Positions 22,501 to 32,875 are shown, counted from the stretch's first letter. The stretch is 64,000 nt of DNA from Mactra quadrangularis (GCA_025267735.1 CM046294.1:39121570-39185569); one strand, 5' to 3'. Notes: generated by a model not told the origin, from the sequence alone. Made by a program: numbers and translations.

Positions 22501-24924
22501 GGTTCACAATATGAACATGAATTGTCTGTACCTGAATAAGAAAAGTTGTACTTAAATAATGAAGCAATAACATACATTTGCACAAATTAATAAAAACGCC
22601 ATATGCTAAAATCAAAACCATCTCATGTATTCATAAATATTCTTTTTCAGATGATACAAGATACTATCAAGCTCTTGCTTGGAAAAACTGTTTGAAACGG
22701 ATTTAAAACTGTATATTGCATAACCTGTTTAACTAGTTTCGCTTATAATTCGACGAAAAACCAATTGTTATACATTTTTTGTAAAAAACTACATATACGT
22801 AACATAACAGAATTACTATACAAAGGAATAGGCGTTGCTCGATTTTGTTATAGGGTATGCAGCACTATGTACCTAAATATAAAATTAATAGGTCACCAAA
22901 GTTCACATAATTAGTTCTTATTGCTACAATCGAACACTAAAGCATTGGGCCGACTTGAATTGCCAGGGCGGCTTACGATTCGGCGTGAACCGATCACCGA
23001 TTGGCTTGCCCTGGTATGAAATATGAATCAAGCGTCCCAGCTATTGAAATGGCTTTAATAACTACGCTGTGGTTGCGTTACAAATAATTACAGAAGTAAC
23101 GATGGGTGATGACTAGGGTTACTGATGCAGACGGTGGCATTTTAACAAGTGTGTGTAAATAAATCATTCAAGTTCGTGTCTGGCGATTAAAAGGTGTACT
23201 TACACAAATGACACGTAAGAGGAAGTAACACAACATCAATTAGTATCTAGCCTATAAAATTTGTATCTTTAGACTAATGATATCTATAGTAGCTATTTCC
23301 AGCAATATTTGTCACACGCTAGTCGTTCGTCACTCATACGAAATCAGCTTTTCGACGTAAACCGGCTAGTAATTTGGGGTTAATCTAGGAATATATAAAG
23401 TGATTTGCGGTGCCCGTTTAGGAATCGGCGAACGCCGGTTTAACCCGCGCTGCCAAAATCAAATTGACCCATCGTGACGTCTGCCATGTTTTTCACGAAA
23501 TTACAGTGTTTTCAAATACTCCTGGTAAGTTTATGCAAGTAATGTAAAATAAATCATGCAGCAACTTTGCAATGGGCACAATATCCTGAACATCTTGTAA
23601 AAAATAAGTGTACGTAACAAGTTTCTCAAAATTTTAATGGAAGCATATTTACCTACACTATTGATATTATCCAAAAATTTAATTCAAAATGGGCATACAA
23701 TATAGCAACATAAATATGTCGACAAATGAGCATTAAAATCAATAAGTACACGTATTAGTTATTAGGTTATGGAATTACCTTTATATTTAATCATCCAAGT
23801 TGATCCTGTTTCGTCAGGTTGTACTGCATCTCTACATAATATGATACGGTTATTCAGACCGTCATTGGCACCAGTTAGGTGTAAAGTAGCATAATGTGCT
23901 GTACTGTTACATGTATATGAATATCTACCATCACCAAGAAAATTACCAGCTGGTGTCGCTGTACATCTTCCATTCTGATAACTCATCAATGATGTTACTG
24001 TAGATCCCACCAAGTATGTCCATCGTGTTAGATTTGTTGATGGTGATACATTGTAAACAAATGTGTGATTACTGGCACTGCTTAACTCAACAACATTAAT
24101 AACTAATGCAGAAGATTGACTTGAACGCCAACAGACTGCAAATGTCCAAACAAGAACAATAAGACATAGTAATATAAAGATAAGTAAAGCATTTGAAACG
24201 TAGTTATACATATGTATGTGTTTAACTTATAAATAGGTCTTACATAATAATGATTAGCGAAAATGTGTTTAAATGCATATAGAAGAACTTGTTGTTATAC
24301 AGCTGTTTCCATCAGACACTTACTAATCAAATGAAAATCACCAGGGTCCTAGATTTTCCTTATTTCTACTATATCGGCAAAGGGCAAAAACAGTACGCAT
24401 AAGTGCGCAACGCTACATTTGTATAATATAAGACTATATTAAGGTTGTATTTTATTTTTCCTTTTAAATAATTCAAATTAAGCGCACATCATTTGCTTTG
24501 TTATGATTTCAATACTGACTGTTACTAATTACTAATGCTTGCAGTAGCATGCAAGTCTACTGATCGAGGGATCGTGGGTTCGATTCCCCGGTGGGTCAAA
24601 AAAAAATATACGGCCATCATCCCTCCTTCCAGTGATTTTAAATTATATAGGGCAGTTGTCAATCACTGACGAAAGTATGCACTTAGTAGTTGGTTAACAG
24701 CTTAATCCAGAGATTCAGCCTTACCAGGAGGTGTGAGTGGATTAACTGACCGCCGTTATATGACCTATACAATGTGTTGCAATGGTGTTAAACCTAACAA
24801 ACAAACAAACTGCTGCTTGCTTAGCACATGATGAAAATATCAGAATCAAAATTGTTTTGCACGACAATGTCCGTTACTGCTTACCTAATATTAGTACTAG
24901 TTCTAACCAGAACGCAGTCTCCAT
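13370..24924 (-). CDS. Gene A: Ig/FN3 transmembrane receptor with ITIM/ITSM-like tail
   Basis: Ten exons join into an open frame of 2217 nt (738 residues): 24885-24924, 23779-24135, 22175-22531, 21254-21586, 18659-18952, 18037-18333, 17158-17271, 14402-14548, 13775-13881, 13370-13540. Predicted order: signal peptide (1 to about 20), Ig-like domains about 20-132, 133-251, 252-362 and 363-460, FN3 461-559, transmembrane helix about 567-589, then a cytoplasmic tail. The Ig domains show paired Cys and core Trp, except the fourth, which keeps Trp but lacks the Cys pair. Tail tyrosines: DLYAQV (Y637), NEYEIV (Y653), LNYAGL (Y693, fits the ITIM pattern), TSYDLV (Y717, fits the ITSM pattern TxYxxV). 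All extracellular exons are phase 1-1. The model suggests a cell-surface recognition or adhesion receptor with inhibitory-type phospho-sites; ligand and function are unknown. Splicing is inferred. Gene B is the closest relative in the window. Confidence 0.8.
13775..13881 (-). CDS. Gene A exon 9: cytoplasmic tail, NEYEIV
   Basis: 107 nt, phase 1 in, phase 0 out, donor GTAAAT. Contains VNEYEIVDANTDNNKKG. The EYE(I/M) core recurs in the tails of genes B and C. Confidence 0.75.
14058..14332 (-). repeat. tRNA-derived SINE, family 2
   Basis: On the minus strand: GACTAGCTCAGGTGGTAGCA (A box), GAGTTCGATTTTCTGGC (B box region), then a body and a GGCGTTAAACCC end. It lies in the gene A intron between exons 9 and 8. 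Other copies: 24535-24810 and 40836-41082. Confidence 0.65.
14402..14548 (-). CDS. Gene A exon 8: cytoplasmic tail, DLYAQV
   Basis: 147 nt, phase 1-1. Encodes DNPVYVPSSP and NDLYAQVQKTKKK. The only donor that keeps the frame with exon 9 is AAAAAAG followed by GCAACT, that is a GC-AG intron. Confidence 0.7.
14611..16217. mobile_element. Non-autonomous DNA element with internal repeats, interrupted by a LINE
   Basis: The ends carry a short inverted repeat: GCTCGACTATTC near 14613 and, reversed, GCTCGACTTTTC near 16215. Inside are several diverged units of about 130-150 bp, each with (G/T)TTATGTAACTTGGTATTTGA, an AAGTGAATCCCTTYAGTAG block and AAGGGYCATAATTCAG. The right part is rich in GACGCCAACGCC. 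A LINE fragment (14978-15832) splits one unit. The whole lies in the gene A intron between exons 8 and 7. Confidence 0.6.
14978..15832. mobile_element. L1/Tx1-like LINE fragment with an internal inversion
   Basis: The right part (about 15240-15831, plus strand) encodes a piece of reverse transcriptase with SQYADDTSLIL, ISGLNVNIEKTKAVWIG, and FKLLGV, with a stop at 15726-15728 and matching sequence continuing to FFNFLW. The left part (14978 to about 15200) reads as a 3' end on the opposite strand: on the minus strand AATAAA, about 20 nt of spacer, then eight A. The insertion is flanked by TTATGTAACT on both sides (14968-14977 and 15833-15842). This is the structure expected from twin-primed insertion. 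Confidence 0.65.
17158..17271 (-). CDS. Gene A exon 7: transmembrane segment
   Basis: 114 nt, phase 1-1. Encodes GPLIGGVTGGVIVCIIIV and further Ile/Val residues, then the stop-transfer RRYK and an acidic end. The donor is GTAAGT. Confidence 0.85.
17318..17610 (+). repeat. tRNA-derived SINE, family 1
   Basis: Head CGATAGCGAAATTGGTAGCG (A box) and ACGGGTTCGAATCCTACCC (B box); body with GCTGGACGCCGTAAAATGG; tail ATACGGCGTTAAATCCAAT followed by AATAAA-type repeats. In the gene A intron between exons 7 and 6. Confidence 0.8.
18037..18333 (-). CDS. Gene A exon 6: fibronectin type III domain
   Basis: 297 nt, phase 1-1. Typical FN3 landmarks: IHIEWRPGYNGG, FYIKYKRSSD, and LTGLAENTQYDIVIFASN, followed by NSSES. 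Same length as gene B exon 8 and highly similar. Confidence 0.88.
18659..18952 (-). CDS. Gene A exon 5: Ig-like domain 4 (no Cys pair)
   Basis: 294 nt, phase 1-1, the same length as gene B exon 7. Shows PPPTFNWSQL, GTWTLLNEN and SNLTIRRVGMDDFTKYRVVV. The usual B- and F-strand cysteines are absent here and in gene B, so this is a conserved feature of the domain. Confidence 0.82.
19196..19462 (+). repeat. Dispersed repeat of unknown type, copy 1
   Basis: Shares two blocks with the reverse strand of 57841-58450: TTTTCGGCTGTTACTGCCTA at one end, and GGTTAATAAGCAA through GCGCTCTTTGATGC and CATCAATATTTTCTTGTTT at the other. This copy is about 330 bp shorter between the blocks. It has no coding capacity. 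Confidence 0.6.
19616..19800 (-). mobile_element. LINE 3' end inserted in the Tc1 element
   Basis: On the minus strand it has GGACCACAATGGAAAATAAG, a short hairpin, TTGTGTTATCC, and ends in an AATAAATATT plus ATT-repeat tail. The same order occurs in the 3' end of the CR1-like LINE (34513-34870). Only the 3' end was inserted, as is common for 5'-truncated LINEs. The sequence beyond 19800 returns to Tc1 leader. Confidence 0.6.
19914..20830 (+). pseudogene. Tc1-type transposase, broken
   Basis: Starts MPRLSEDQRNQAI at 19914. One extra base near 19950 shifts the frame into the open stretch 19813-20505, which reads GMLNAGAMVNDVAQQFGCSR (helix-turn-helix), then SDESRF with the first catalytic Asp and GGGSVMVWGGI. 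A Gln-type codon has become TAG at 20503-20505, and the same frame continues with FQHDKARP (second Asp), a TGA in place of the Trp before PALSPDFNPIEH (third catalytic residue), and another stop soon after. The DDE triad is recognisable, but there are at least one frameshift and three stops. The family is normally about 340 residues. It is not functional. Confidence 0.88.
21254..21586 (-). CDS. Gene A exon 4: Ig-like domain 3
   Basis: 333 nt, phase 1-1, the same length as gene B exon 4. Shows TPVEFTCTTS, IYWYRHPNG and TKVFCRANN, a standard Cys-Trp-Cys Ig core with a TTTTDYNDL stretch shared with gene B. Confidence 0.85.
22175..22531 (-). CDS. Gene A exon 3: Ig-like domain 2
   Basis: 357 nt, phase 1-1. 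Shows NVTFLCRVSS, VNWNRN, KYNYTCND and MCTPPGQTDGMGSNWIIKV. Related to domain 1 and to gene B exon 3, with extra cysteines near the start (CSYC). Confidence 0.83.
23200..23778. other. Gene A intron 2, 3' part
   Basis: Intron sequence between exon 3 (ends 22531) and exon 2 (starts 23779). The 22.9-23.5 kb part is locally richer in GC, with short blocks such as CGGCGAACGCCGG. No known element was recognised. Confidence 0.4.
23779..24135 (-). CDS. Gene A exon 2: Ig-like domain 1
   Basis: 357 nt, phase 1-1, acceptor TTTGCAG. Contains NLTRWTYL, a YTCNST core and CRDAVQPDETGSTWMI near the end, closely matching gene B exon 2. An upstream in-frame ATG at 24211 gives a hydrophobic run, but that run is the translated polypyrimidine tract of the acceptor. 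Confidence 0.82.
24535..24810 (+). repeat. tRNA-derived SINE, family 2 (5'-truncated head)
   Basis: B box GTGGGTTCGATTCCCCGG is intact, the A box is missing or degraded. The body shares GGGCAGTTGTCAATCACTGA with the reverse of 40836-41082. The tail is AATGTGTTGCAATGGTGTTAAACC then ACAA repeats. It lies in gene A intron 1. Confidence 0.65.
24885..24924 (-). CDS. Gene A exon 1: start codon and signal peptide
   Basis: ATG at 24922-24924, 13 codons encoding METAFWLELVLIL, then a GTAAGC donor in phase 1. Joined to exon 2 it reads into VCWRSSQSS, a typical signal peptide and cleavage region. It mirrors exon 1 of gene B in size and phase. Confidence 0.68.
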
Positions 24925-25538
24925 ATTTCTGATGAATTACTCTGAAAGTAAAGATTAAAGTTTGTTCAATTAGCGTGGGAAGAGATTAATGATGTTCCAA
25001 TAGATGCGTTGCTGGCATCTATATGCATACGACGAATCGTTGTATTTACGTCAGTGTCTTTGATACAGGAAGGTAATGATTTACGCTGATTTTAAAACAA
25101 CTTATTAGAGCTTTGTTATTTGAAGAATTCAATCGATTCGAGACTACGCCGAGTGTAACAATATTAAGCCAATTATGCCACAAGTTAGTTGTAATTCTAT
25201 AAACACAGCCCAGAATACGTTTGCAAACCCGGAAATTCTTATACATTATGCATTAACATTATTAAATATACGATTGTTGTCTAGTATTTCGTCAAACCGT
25301 TGCATTTCGATAATTGTGTTTAAATATTATAATGAAAGATAAAATGATATTGAAATGCAAATTCACCTATTTCTAAGTCAATGATGACACACAAAAAATT
25401 TGACAAATATATAGTAAATAATAGCAACTATATTGGTAAAGCTTCAGTATAATACAAACTTAAGTGTTTCCGTATTACTAAATTAAGACAAACGCTAGAA
25501 CATTAAAAACAACAGCACCTACATTAAAAATTATAGTA

Positions 25539-25737
25539 CCCGCGGCCGTGGCGTAGTGGTAAGCATGTCTGACTTCGAATCCGGAGATCGCGGGTTCGAT
25601 CCCGGTCGCGGTAGGTCTTGGGTAGGGTAAGTTAGTACTGGTGATAGAAAAGTGTCCAGGAAACCTATAGTAGGAAGAGCTGACTGACGTATACATAACC
25701 TTAAGATGTGTTGAATACGACGTTAAAAATGATATTA
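25539..25737 (+). repeat. tRNA-derived SINE, family 4
   Basis: The head folds partly as a tRNA: CCGCGGC pairs with GTCGCGG, with GGCGTAGTGGTAAGC (A box) and GCGGGTTCGATCCCGG (B box). The anticodon stem is imperfect. The following body (TAGTACTGGTGATAGAAAAG) and end (TGTTGAATACGACGTTAAAA) match the body and tail of family 1, so this is a SINE rather than a tRNA gene. Confidence 0.7.
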
Positions 25738-26584
25738 TTACCGTGAACTTATTGTCACTCATTTCATAGAAAACCCACTACAGTGTGTTTTGTCACTCTC
25801 TTTCATCTCTGATTAGCAAAAATGTCGTCACAAGCTTTTCCGACTAATGGGTCGTTAAGCCTATTTAGAAATATAGCCGTACCTAAACTAAAATGTATCT
25901 TTCTTTCAGGGATGTACCGCGTAACGATATTATAGTAAACATACACGACCTGCGTACACTGTTTTGCAAATAAAGTCACATATATTTATTATGATAATGA
26001 ATTGTTTCATAATTACTGCACCATTCCTTTTAATAATGAATGAAAACATTATAGAAAAGTACAAACATACGATTTATGCATTAATTGCATTAGACAAATA
26101 TTTGAGACTTTATGTCAATATTAGTCGTGATATTGCACATTTAAAACGTGAATAGTAGGTACATTACTTCTACAATATTCCATTTGATACCAAACATTGT
26201 CGAAGTTTACTTTACAATCTCGTAAAATATGATTAATAAATGCTCACGTCCTATAAAATGTTAAAATGTTAACAAACTATTTGAATGTAAATATCCATGT
26301 TTTTTGTTTAAAACATACCATTTTGTCCTGGTTACATCAAAAGAGATATAACATGTTCAAGTGTTAAGGTAACACTTCTTTACCCGTCATGTCCAGTCAA
26401 GTAAACGATATGCAATCAGGAAGTACTGCTTATTTGTTTTACTAACTAAGTTGAACTTTGCATATAAATCTTTTAAAGAAGTATCTGTTTAGAATTTACA
26501 ACTTATTCATTTGATTTGATAACAAATGTCTCAATACTGCAAACGTTATAAATTGTAAATCTCGTTCAAAAAACTGAAATTAAA
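25738..26584. other. Non-coding stretch upstream of gene A
   Basis: Lies 5' of gene A. No promoter element can be named with confidence. No gene seen. Confidence 0.4.
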
Positions 26585-27387
26585 TATATGGGCCAGGCTC
26601 TGTGAAAACCGGGCTTAATGACAAAATTTTTGATTTTTACTTTATTACATTTTCGGAAAGTACAACATCTCCGATGCATGAAACTGAAAACCTTTTCAAA
26701 ATCTGAGCCGTATTAACGATTTTACAGCTAAGTGAATGTCACGCATAAAATTATGTTTCTTGCAACAACGACGTTGCGAAATATCCAAAATGACGTCTGA
26801 CGCGTTGTTAACCACGAGAAGAGTTGCATATGTCAACGTCATGATATGCTAATAATAAAGAGTAAAGCTAAATAAATTTGATATTTTTTTATTTTGTTAC
26901 ACATGCGTATGAACCAATTTGTATAAAAGCAATTTTAATCGTCAAAAAAGACCCTACGCAATGTATACGTCTGTAAATATTAAAAAAACCAATAAAATTA
27001 TGATTTTAATAATGTTAAACTTATATTGAATATGTGAACTGCGTTTAATGACAACGAAGTCAACGATCAATACAATATTCTCTGAACATATTTTTATGTC
27101 AGCATAGTAGTAGTTTACACGCGAAGTGTAATCATGTAGTAACATTAACACAAATTAAGTCCAGAATCAAAGTGAAAGATGGTTAAAATATTTAGTACAA
27201 CATAAAATGAGAAAATTACGTAATACGGACTTGCTAACCTTTTCTTTGAAAGATCACAAAACGCCGACGTTACAATACTTTCGGAAGCCAATATTATCAA
27301 AGAAATGAAGAATATTTAAGTTTAGATATGATATAGTCGGTGATCCTTTGATAGTTCAATTGGCCCAAGAAATGCTCGACCAGATAT

Positions 27388-27413
27388 TATCGACGTTTCC
27401 AGAAACGTCGATA
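27388..27413. repeat. Perfect palindrome, 12-bp arms
   Basis: TATCGACGTTTC and its exact complement are separated by CA. It could form a hairpin if transcribed. No flanking gene suggests a role. Confidence 0.7.
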
Positions 27414-28896
27414 TATACAATTATCAAGATTTGAGAAATTGTCAGATTATAGGTGCGTGAATCGACTCGTCTGGACGCCATGTTTTGTCGGGTTACCTGT
27501 GTGTATTACCAGATAATGCAATAATCAAAGTAAGAGTGACTACCAGTCTCAAGTAAGTTGCAATTTAAGACACAGAAAATGCAAAACTAGCTGTAACATG
27601 TCTGTTTTCTTTTTAAAGCTACTTTTTGTCGAAGAAATGAAAACTTATCTTCCCTACTAACGGGCGAATCTATTTATACGAGAGAAGATTATCTATATCC
27701 AATCAGCCGAGAGGCGTAACCAGTATCCACTGATGCAGGTGTAAGTCACGCCCTCATTATTTTTGCTGTAAGCTTAACGTTCACCATTGCGAACGCCCTA
27801 CTGATTCATATCGGTAATCGTTCGCCTGAATATTTCGGTTTGCACTTAGAAATTGAATGTATTTCCTATGTGCCAAGTAGACAGGAAAAATTCAAGAGTC
27901 TACCATAGTAATGCTATTTTACGTGCGTTGTCGGAGCAAGTCCTTGACAACCCCTGTTCATTCGATGTATCTTTATCAGCCCAGAAGGTTCCGTACAATG
28001 AATAAAAATGTTTTACATATCGTTAACGGGTCACGCAAATCCTGATATTCTCTAAATAGACTTGGCACGGCTTAAAGCGTTGACGCGAATTACTTAAATC
28101 CATTAACTCAAAGGAGAAGATGTGATACATGGCTTAACGTCGATTTCGAGCATTTTTGGAAATGCTAATACTTGTAGTTATGAACTTAAACAGAACATAG
28201 ATATGGAAATGCAGCTCTAAATCACATAAGCTGTTATTTCAACTTACATTAAATTTTGACGTAATTACAGTGGTCCAACGATGACAAGTGTGTAATTTGC
28301 ATGTTCCATGACAAAAAAAAATCAGATTACATGCTAACGCTTTGATACACGCTAATGTGATAAACAGTAAACATCAGACACAAAATGCCATTAACTTTTA
28401 AGGCCTATGCCTACTCATGTATAGATCAGGTTTAACACGAAGTAAGATAAAACATTATAAGTACAAAATGTACTCTCACATAACACTAGATATTTATACC
28501 ATTTTTTTTCAATAAACTGTTAGTAATTACTCTTAAAGACATTGAAAATATTTACAGTTTTGTATGACGAAAATGATGCGCACTAACGAACTCGTGGTTG
28601 GTTATAATGGTAATTAAGAAAGAAACACATCTTTGTTTATACCAATTTAGTGTTTATTAACCACCATATAGGTAGATGGTAACATTTTGTTTCTAATACT
28701 CTTTTAAACATATTAAGATGTAACGCCTTTGGAAAACATACAGGCAGTCTTTTTTTGCAAACGGTTTATATTGAGTCACAAGTGTTATCTTGCTCGGTTT
28801 TTGTAATAGATTTCTAAGATCGAACAGATACATGTGGTAATTAGAAAGTGGTATAATTTGCTAAAATTATGATATTTTATGAATGATGTAATGCCT

Positions 28897-29170
28897 CAGT
28901 CCCATAAAATCGTGGCTTGTTGCGGACCCGTACGTGCAGACAGTCATATATAGATCGTGGGAAACCTTGCGTATTTAATTAGGTGACGATACACACATGG
29001 CACTAAACAACACATCCGTACAGAGCCATGGCTTGAAGATATGCAAGTTTAAAGTTATAAAAACGTAACAGTCCGTGCGGGTACGCAAGAGTTCGTACGG
29101 GTCCTTGCGGAGCGTGATCGCACGGTGCCCGTACGGTGCCCTCACGGCTATTTTCATATTAATGGGACTG
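28897..29170. mobile_element. MITE with CAGTCCCAT ends and a GC-rich interior
   Basis: Begins CAGTCCCATAAAAT and ends with the reverse complement of CAGTCCCATTAATATG; 274 bp long. The interior is GC-rich and partly palindromic, with repeated CCGTACG blocks (for example GACCCGTACG and GTACGGGTCC). The open frame at 28975-29157 is a shadow. Confidence 0.65.
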
Positions 29171-30016
29171 TAGCTTTAAGTCTAGCTTTTTAGTCTAATA
29201 ATGAAAAAATAACAAATATCTAACAGGATCAGACCTGACACACGCAACATTAATCTAATTACAAAAAAAAACATTAATTATGATTATCAAGCAAAGTCAT
29301 GTCACGGTGTATACATTTTTGTCTTTGCTTAAGTGATTTTATAAAAGATCCAACTCAATATAGGCTGGAAATTTAATGTTTAAAAATCTCGAGGACATTT
29401 CAGTTCAGAAAAGGGGAGGACATTTTTCTAATTTTGTGTGACCAATTTTCCAATTAAACTTACTTTTGTAAATGGACTGAATCAAATTCAAAATGAATTG
29501 TACGAGTCCGCATATAAGATTATAGCATGTACTGTATTCACAGGTGTGAACGTGTACTCGTAGTAACCAGTAAACAATTTGATGGCAACGCGTGAAGAAG
29601 CTATTATCCGTCTACTTTTTAAACCTATGATGCCGAAATAATGCCTGTAATTCTCTGAAAAAATATAGCTTATTTACTCAGCAATCTGATTTTTAAGCAC
29701 AGATAATACAGAATATTTTATATGGAAAATAACAGACAAGTGTACTTTTAAAAGAATCCTCACCACACAATGGCTCGGCACGTTGACGAAAGTCGGATGG
29801 AAAACACAACTCAATACTGTCAATTATCCTTATTTTTACGCTATTGTGTAATGATTTTTTGAAACATTGATTCTTATAGTCAGTCATACTAAAATAACAT
29901 AAATTAAATTCACTTTAATTAATGAAAGAGAGCCTAGTCGTAGTATAAACAATGCAATTACCACACAGCGTCAAACAACTTTCGGTTTTTACGTTGCGTA
30001 AATATGTGTGAACTTT

Positions 30017-30040
30017 ATGACGTCGTTTCGCGACGTCATA
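30017..30040. repeat. Hairpin near the right inverted repeat
   Basis: TATGACGTCG and CGACGTCATA flank a five-base loop, just inside the right arm of the 26585-30084 interval. A related GACGTTGCGAAA block lies inside the left arm. Confidence 0.6.
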
Positions 30041-30590
30041 ATCGATGTCATTAAGCCCGGTTTTCACAGAGCCTGGCTCATATATATTGCTTGTAAAATA
30101 ATCACTGTATATGTATAGTTCATATTTATATTGCATATTTTATATAAAAGCAAAATTGGAGTTTTGGAAAGAGAGCGCGTGTAACGTTTCGGGTCATGAG
30201 GCAGCTTTGTCCGTATAAGGTATGTAAACTAAGATCTATAATTGCTATTAACAGTTTGTACATTAACGGTTCATAATAAAACTTCTGCAAATTTATCTTA
30301 ACTAGTTTACAAATAATTGATTACTGAACATGCATTGTACTGTTTTAGTCTTACAGTTCTTATTGCATGCACAACTTTAAATTTATAGGAATCATAGTCA
30401 ATATTTTTTTATAAAGATATACAAAACCGCAATATGATAAATAAACAAATTTCCTTTATATATGAAGTATATAAATTACTATTTGTCAGGCAGAGTCGTT
30501 TATTTATTTTGTTCAAGGTTGTCAGGATTCATATTACGTTATTACTGAATTACAATCTATTGTAACAAGCGTGTATTGTAAAATATCTAA

Positions 30591-30884
30591 CCTGGATCGA
30601 TAGCGCAGTTTGTAGCGCGCCGGGATTTGGATACTTGTGCCCGAGGGGGTGCGGGTTCGAATCCCACACGGGATGGTTATACCCTTCCATGAAAAATTGA
30701 CAATAATGTCGATTTTCCTCCATTGATTAGATAATATGGAGAAGTTTCCGGCCTTGTGGAAGAGTAGGTGAGCACTGGTTATAGACAATGGTCCAGGACA
30801 GCTATGTTAGGTGCGCTGGACGCCGTAAAATGACCTAAAATTGTGTTGACACGGCGTTAACTCCAATAAATAAATAAATAAAAT
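30591..30884 (+). repeat. tRNA-derived SINE, family 1
   Basis: Head GATCGATAGCGCAGTTTGTA and GCGGGTTCGAATCCCACACG; body with GCGCTGGACGCCGTAAAATG; tail GACACGGCGTTAACTCC then AATA repeats. The most complete copy of the family in the window. Confidence 0.82.
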
Positions 30885-32875
30885 ACAAATCTACCTAATC
30901 CTTTATTATATAAATAATTTTTAAGCATTCTTTATCCTTATAACTGTGCGTAAATATGTAAATGGTTTATGTTGTAAAGTTGAATAATACGAGAAGTGTT
31001 AAGTTATGTATGAATGCAATTATGCATTTATCTCTCTTCAAAGCACGTTTGGCACACACTTTGTACAGGTATGACATAAATGATTGTTTCAGCTTTCAAT
31101 TATTAAAGAGATAAGTGGGCAAAATTCCAGCTCCAGTTTTCCTTGTTCTACATTATATTTTTATAATTTTGATTGAAACAGACAAGCTGATATTACTTGG
31201 CAAAATATTTCTATATTTTCTATTAACAGTTGGGGTGTTTCCCAACTAGACCCAGGTGGGTCAGGTTAGCTTAATTAAGATTTGTTGTAGAGTATGCATT
31301 TACTGATGAAAAGATAATTGAAGGATTTTGTAATTTTGATTCGCAAGTGCACACAATCTAAAAAAATAAAAAGATAAAATTATACCTTATTTATCCCGTA
31401 AGACTCTTCAATCTTATTTGTCTGCAATTCTTTATAGGCTTGCTAACTTGTTAAGATACTGTTTATACTATTTACCGAGACAGATATTAAATATATAAAA
31501 TTAAAACGTTAACGTACACCAAAATAACTATTGAAACCAATGCATAATTTAAATCTTAATCTATATTTCAATATGTGCGTACTAAACTTCCTGGTAAGTT
31601 GTTTACATTGTGCAGGTTATTTTAAAGGTGTTTAACACACTTGTCGGTTTAACTTATTGTTAAGAGGTATAGGTCTATATTTTTGGATTCGCTTTACAAA
31701 ATAAGTAAACAGTATATATGATTATTCTCTTGTCTACCACTGTAACAAGACAGGAAGTTGTCAGCTACTAAAGTGGTTTGTGCTTAGTACTACGTTAAAA
31801 TTTTGCGCCAATATTTCCTAAGCGTTTCTGGAAGAGGACGACTAACAGTGCAATATTACTGGATATGGTTGGATCGCAGCATTAAATACACACTAGTTTG
31901 TACCATCTTACATAAAAAATTTAATTCGTCATTAAAGGGGATGAAACATTTTACCATTTAAAAACTTCAGTTAATTTAAACATATTTAATTGACTTTGCA
32001 ATTAACAGTACACATATTAACTATTTATAAATAATAATAAAGTTGTATTTTAAAATCAGCGAAATGATACGCGTGCATTACTTAATTTAGCTATTAAGTG
32101 GTCAAGTCCATGATTAAAATAATATACACACACATGACCAAGTTTATGGCATGTACATTAAAAAGAAATCCCTGTTGAAATATGTTAAATATTGGTGTTT
32201 CAAGCAACCCATATTATTTTGATTTTGATAAATAAAAATAACCTTTGTGAGCGTGAGAATGTTAAATAATAACGCTTTAAAGCACGTATAATGTCAGTCA
32301 ATACCTTGTAATAATTTAGCTTCAAACGTAGCAAAACTATGATCGCCGCAGACGTAATATCAGATTGTACCGAGTATAGTCGAATTACAAGACATGCAAG
32401 CTTATGCTACACTGTAACTGTCCGTTGCATATCATAACCGCTATGTAACGAAATCCTCATGTCCATGTCTCTCTTTATGCAGCATATTTTGCGTATGTTT
32501 CACAGGTAAAATAGAAATGAATCATACTTAAATCTTTCAACGAGAATAAGGTTGTATTTTTATGTTTACCTTTATTCTTATCAAATATCCAAATAATAGT
32601 AACTGTTCCATTTAATCCAATATTCTAAAAAGCGATTATGACCAGCAATAAATCATAAATGTTTTGCTAAGAGTCCGACGTTTGCAAGGATTAAAACTAA
32701 ATGTGTATGCAATTTGAGCGTTTAAAACTATATCTTCCGGGTCTGATAAAAAGGGTTACATTATTTAAAATAGTTATCAATGTACTGCGTACACGTCTTG
32801 CATATTCTTTTGTCAAACACATATTTTAGAGAACATTATCTATTAACACGAGATCAAGAAGATGTGCGTAAAATA
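30885..32875. other. Gene-poor stretch
   Basis: AT-rich; no gene, RNA gene or known element seen. Confidence 0.45.

Larger units (their letters stand above)
26585..30084. mobile_element. 3.5-kb interval bounded by a 38-bp inverted repeat
   Basis: The sequence CAGGCTCTGTGAAAACCGGG within 26585-26622 recurs in reverse at 30047-30084, with the whole 38 bp matching at nearly all positions. Both ends abut TATA-like flanks. No transposase frame is visible inside. It is either one decayed element or two solo copies of a MITE in opposite orientation. A MITE (28897-29170) and two short palindromes lie inside. Confidence 0.5.

Noticed and set aside
24136..24211. ATG and hydrophobic stretch in frame with Ig1 of gene A as a signal anchor
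   Set aside because: The stretch is a polypyrimidine tract ending in TTTGCAG, which translates to Leu, Ile, Val and Phe. A separate phase-matched signal exon exists at 24885-24924, as in gene B.
25539..25612. Functional tRNA gene
   Set aside because: The cloverleaf has a weak anticodon stem and a T-stem mismatch, and the following body matches a SINE family.
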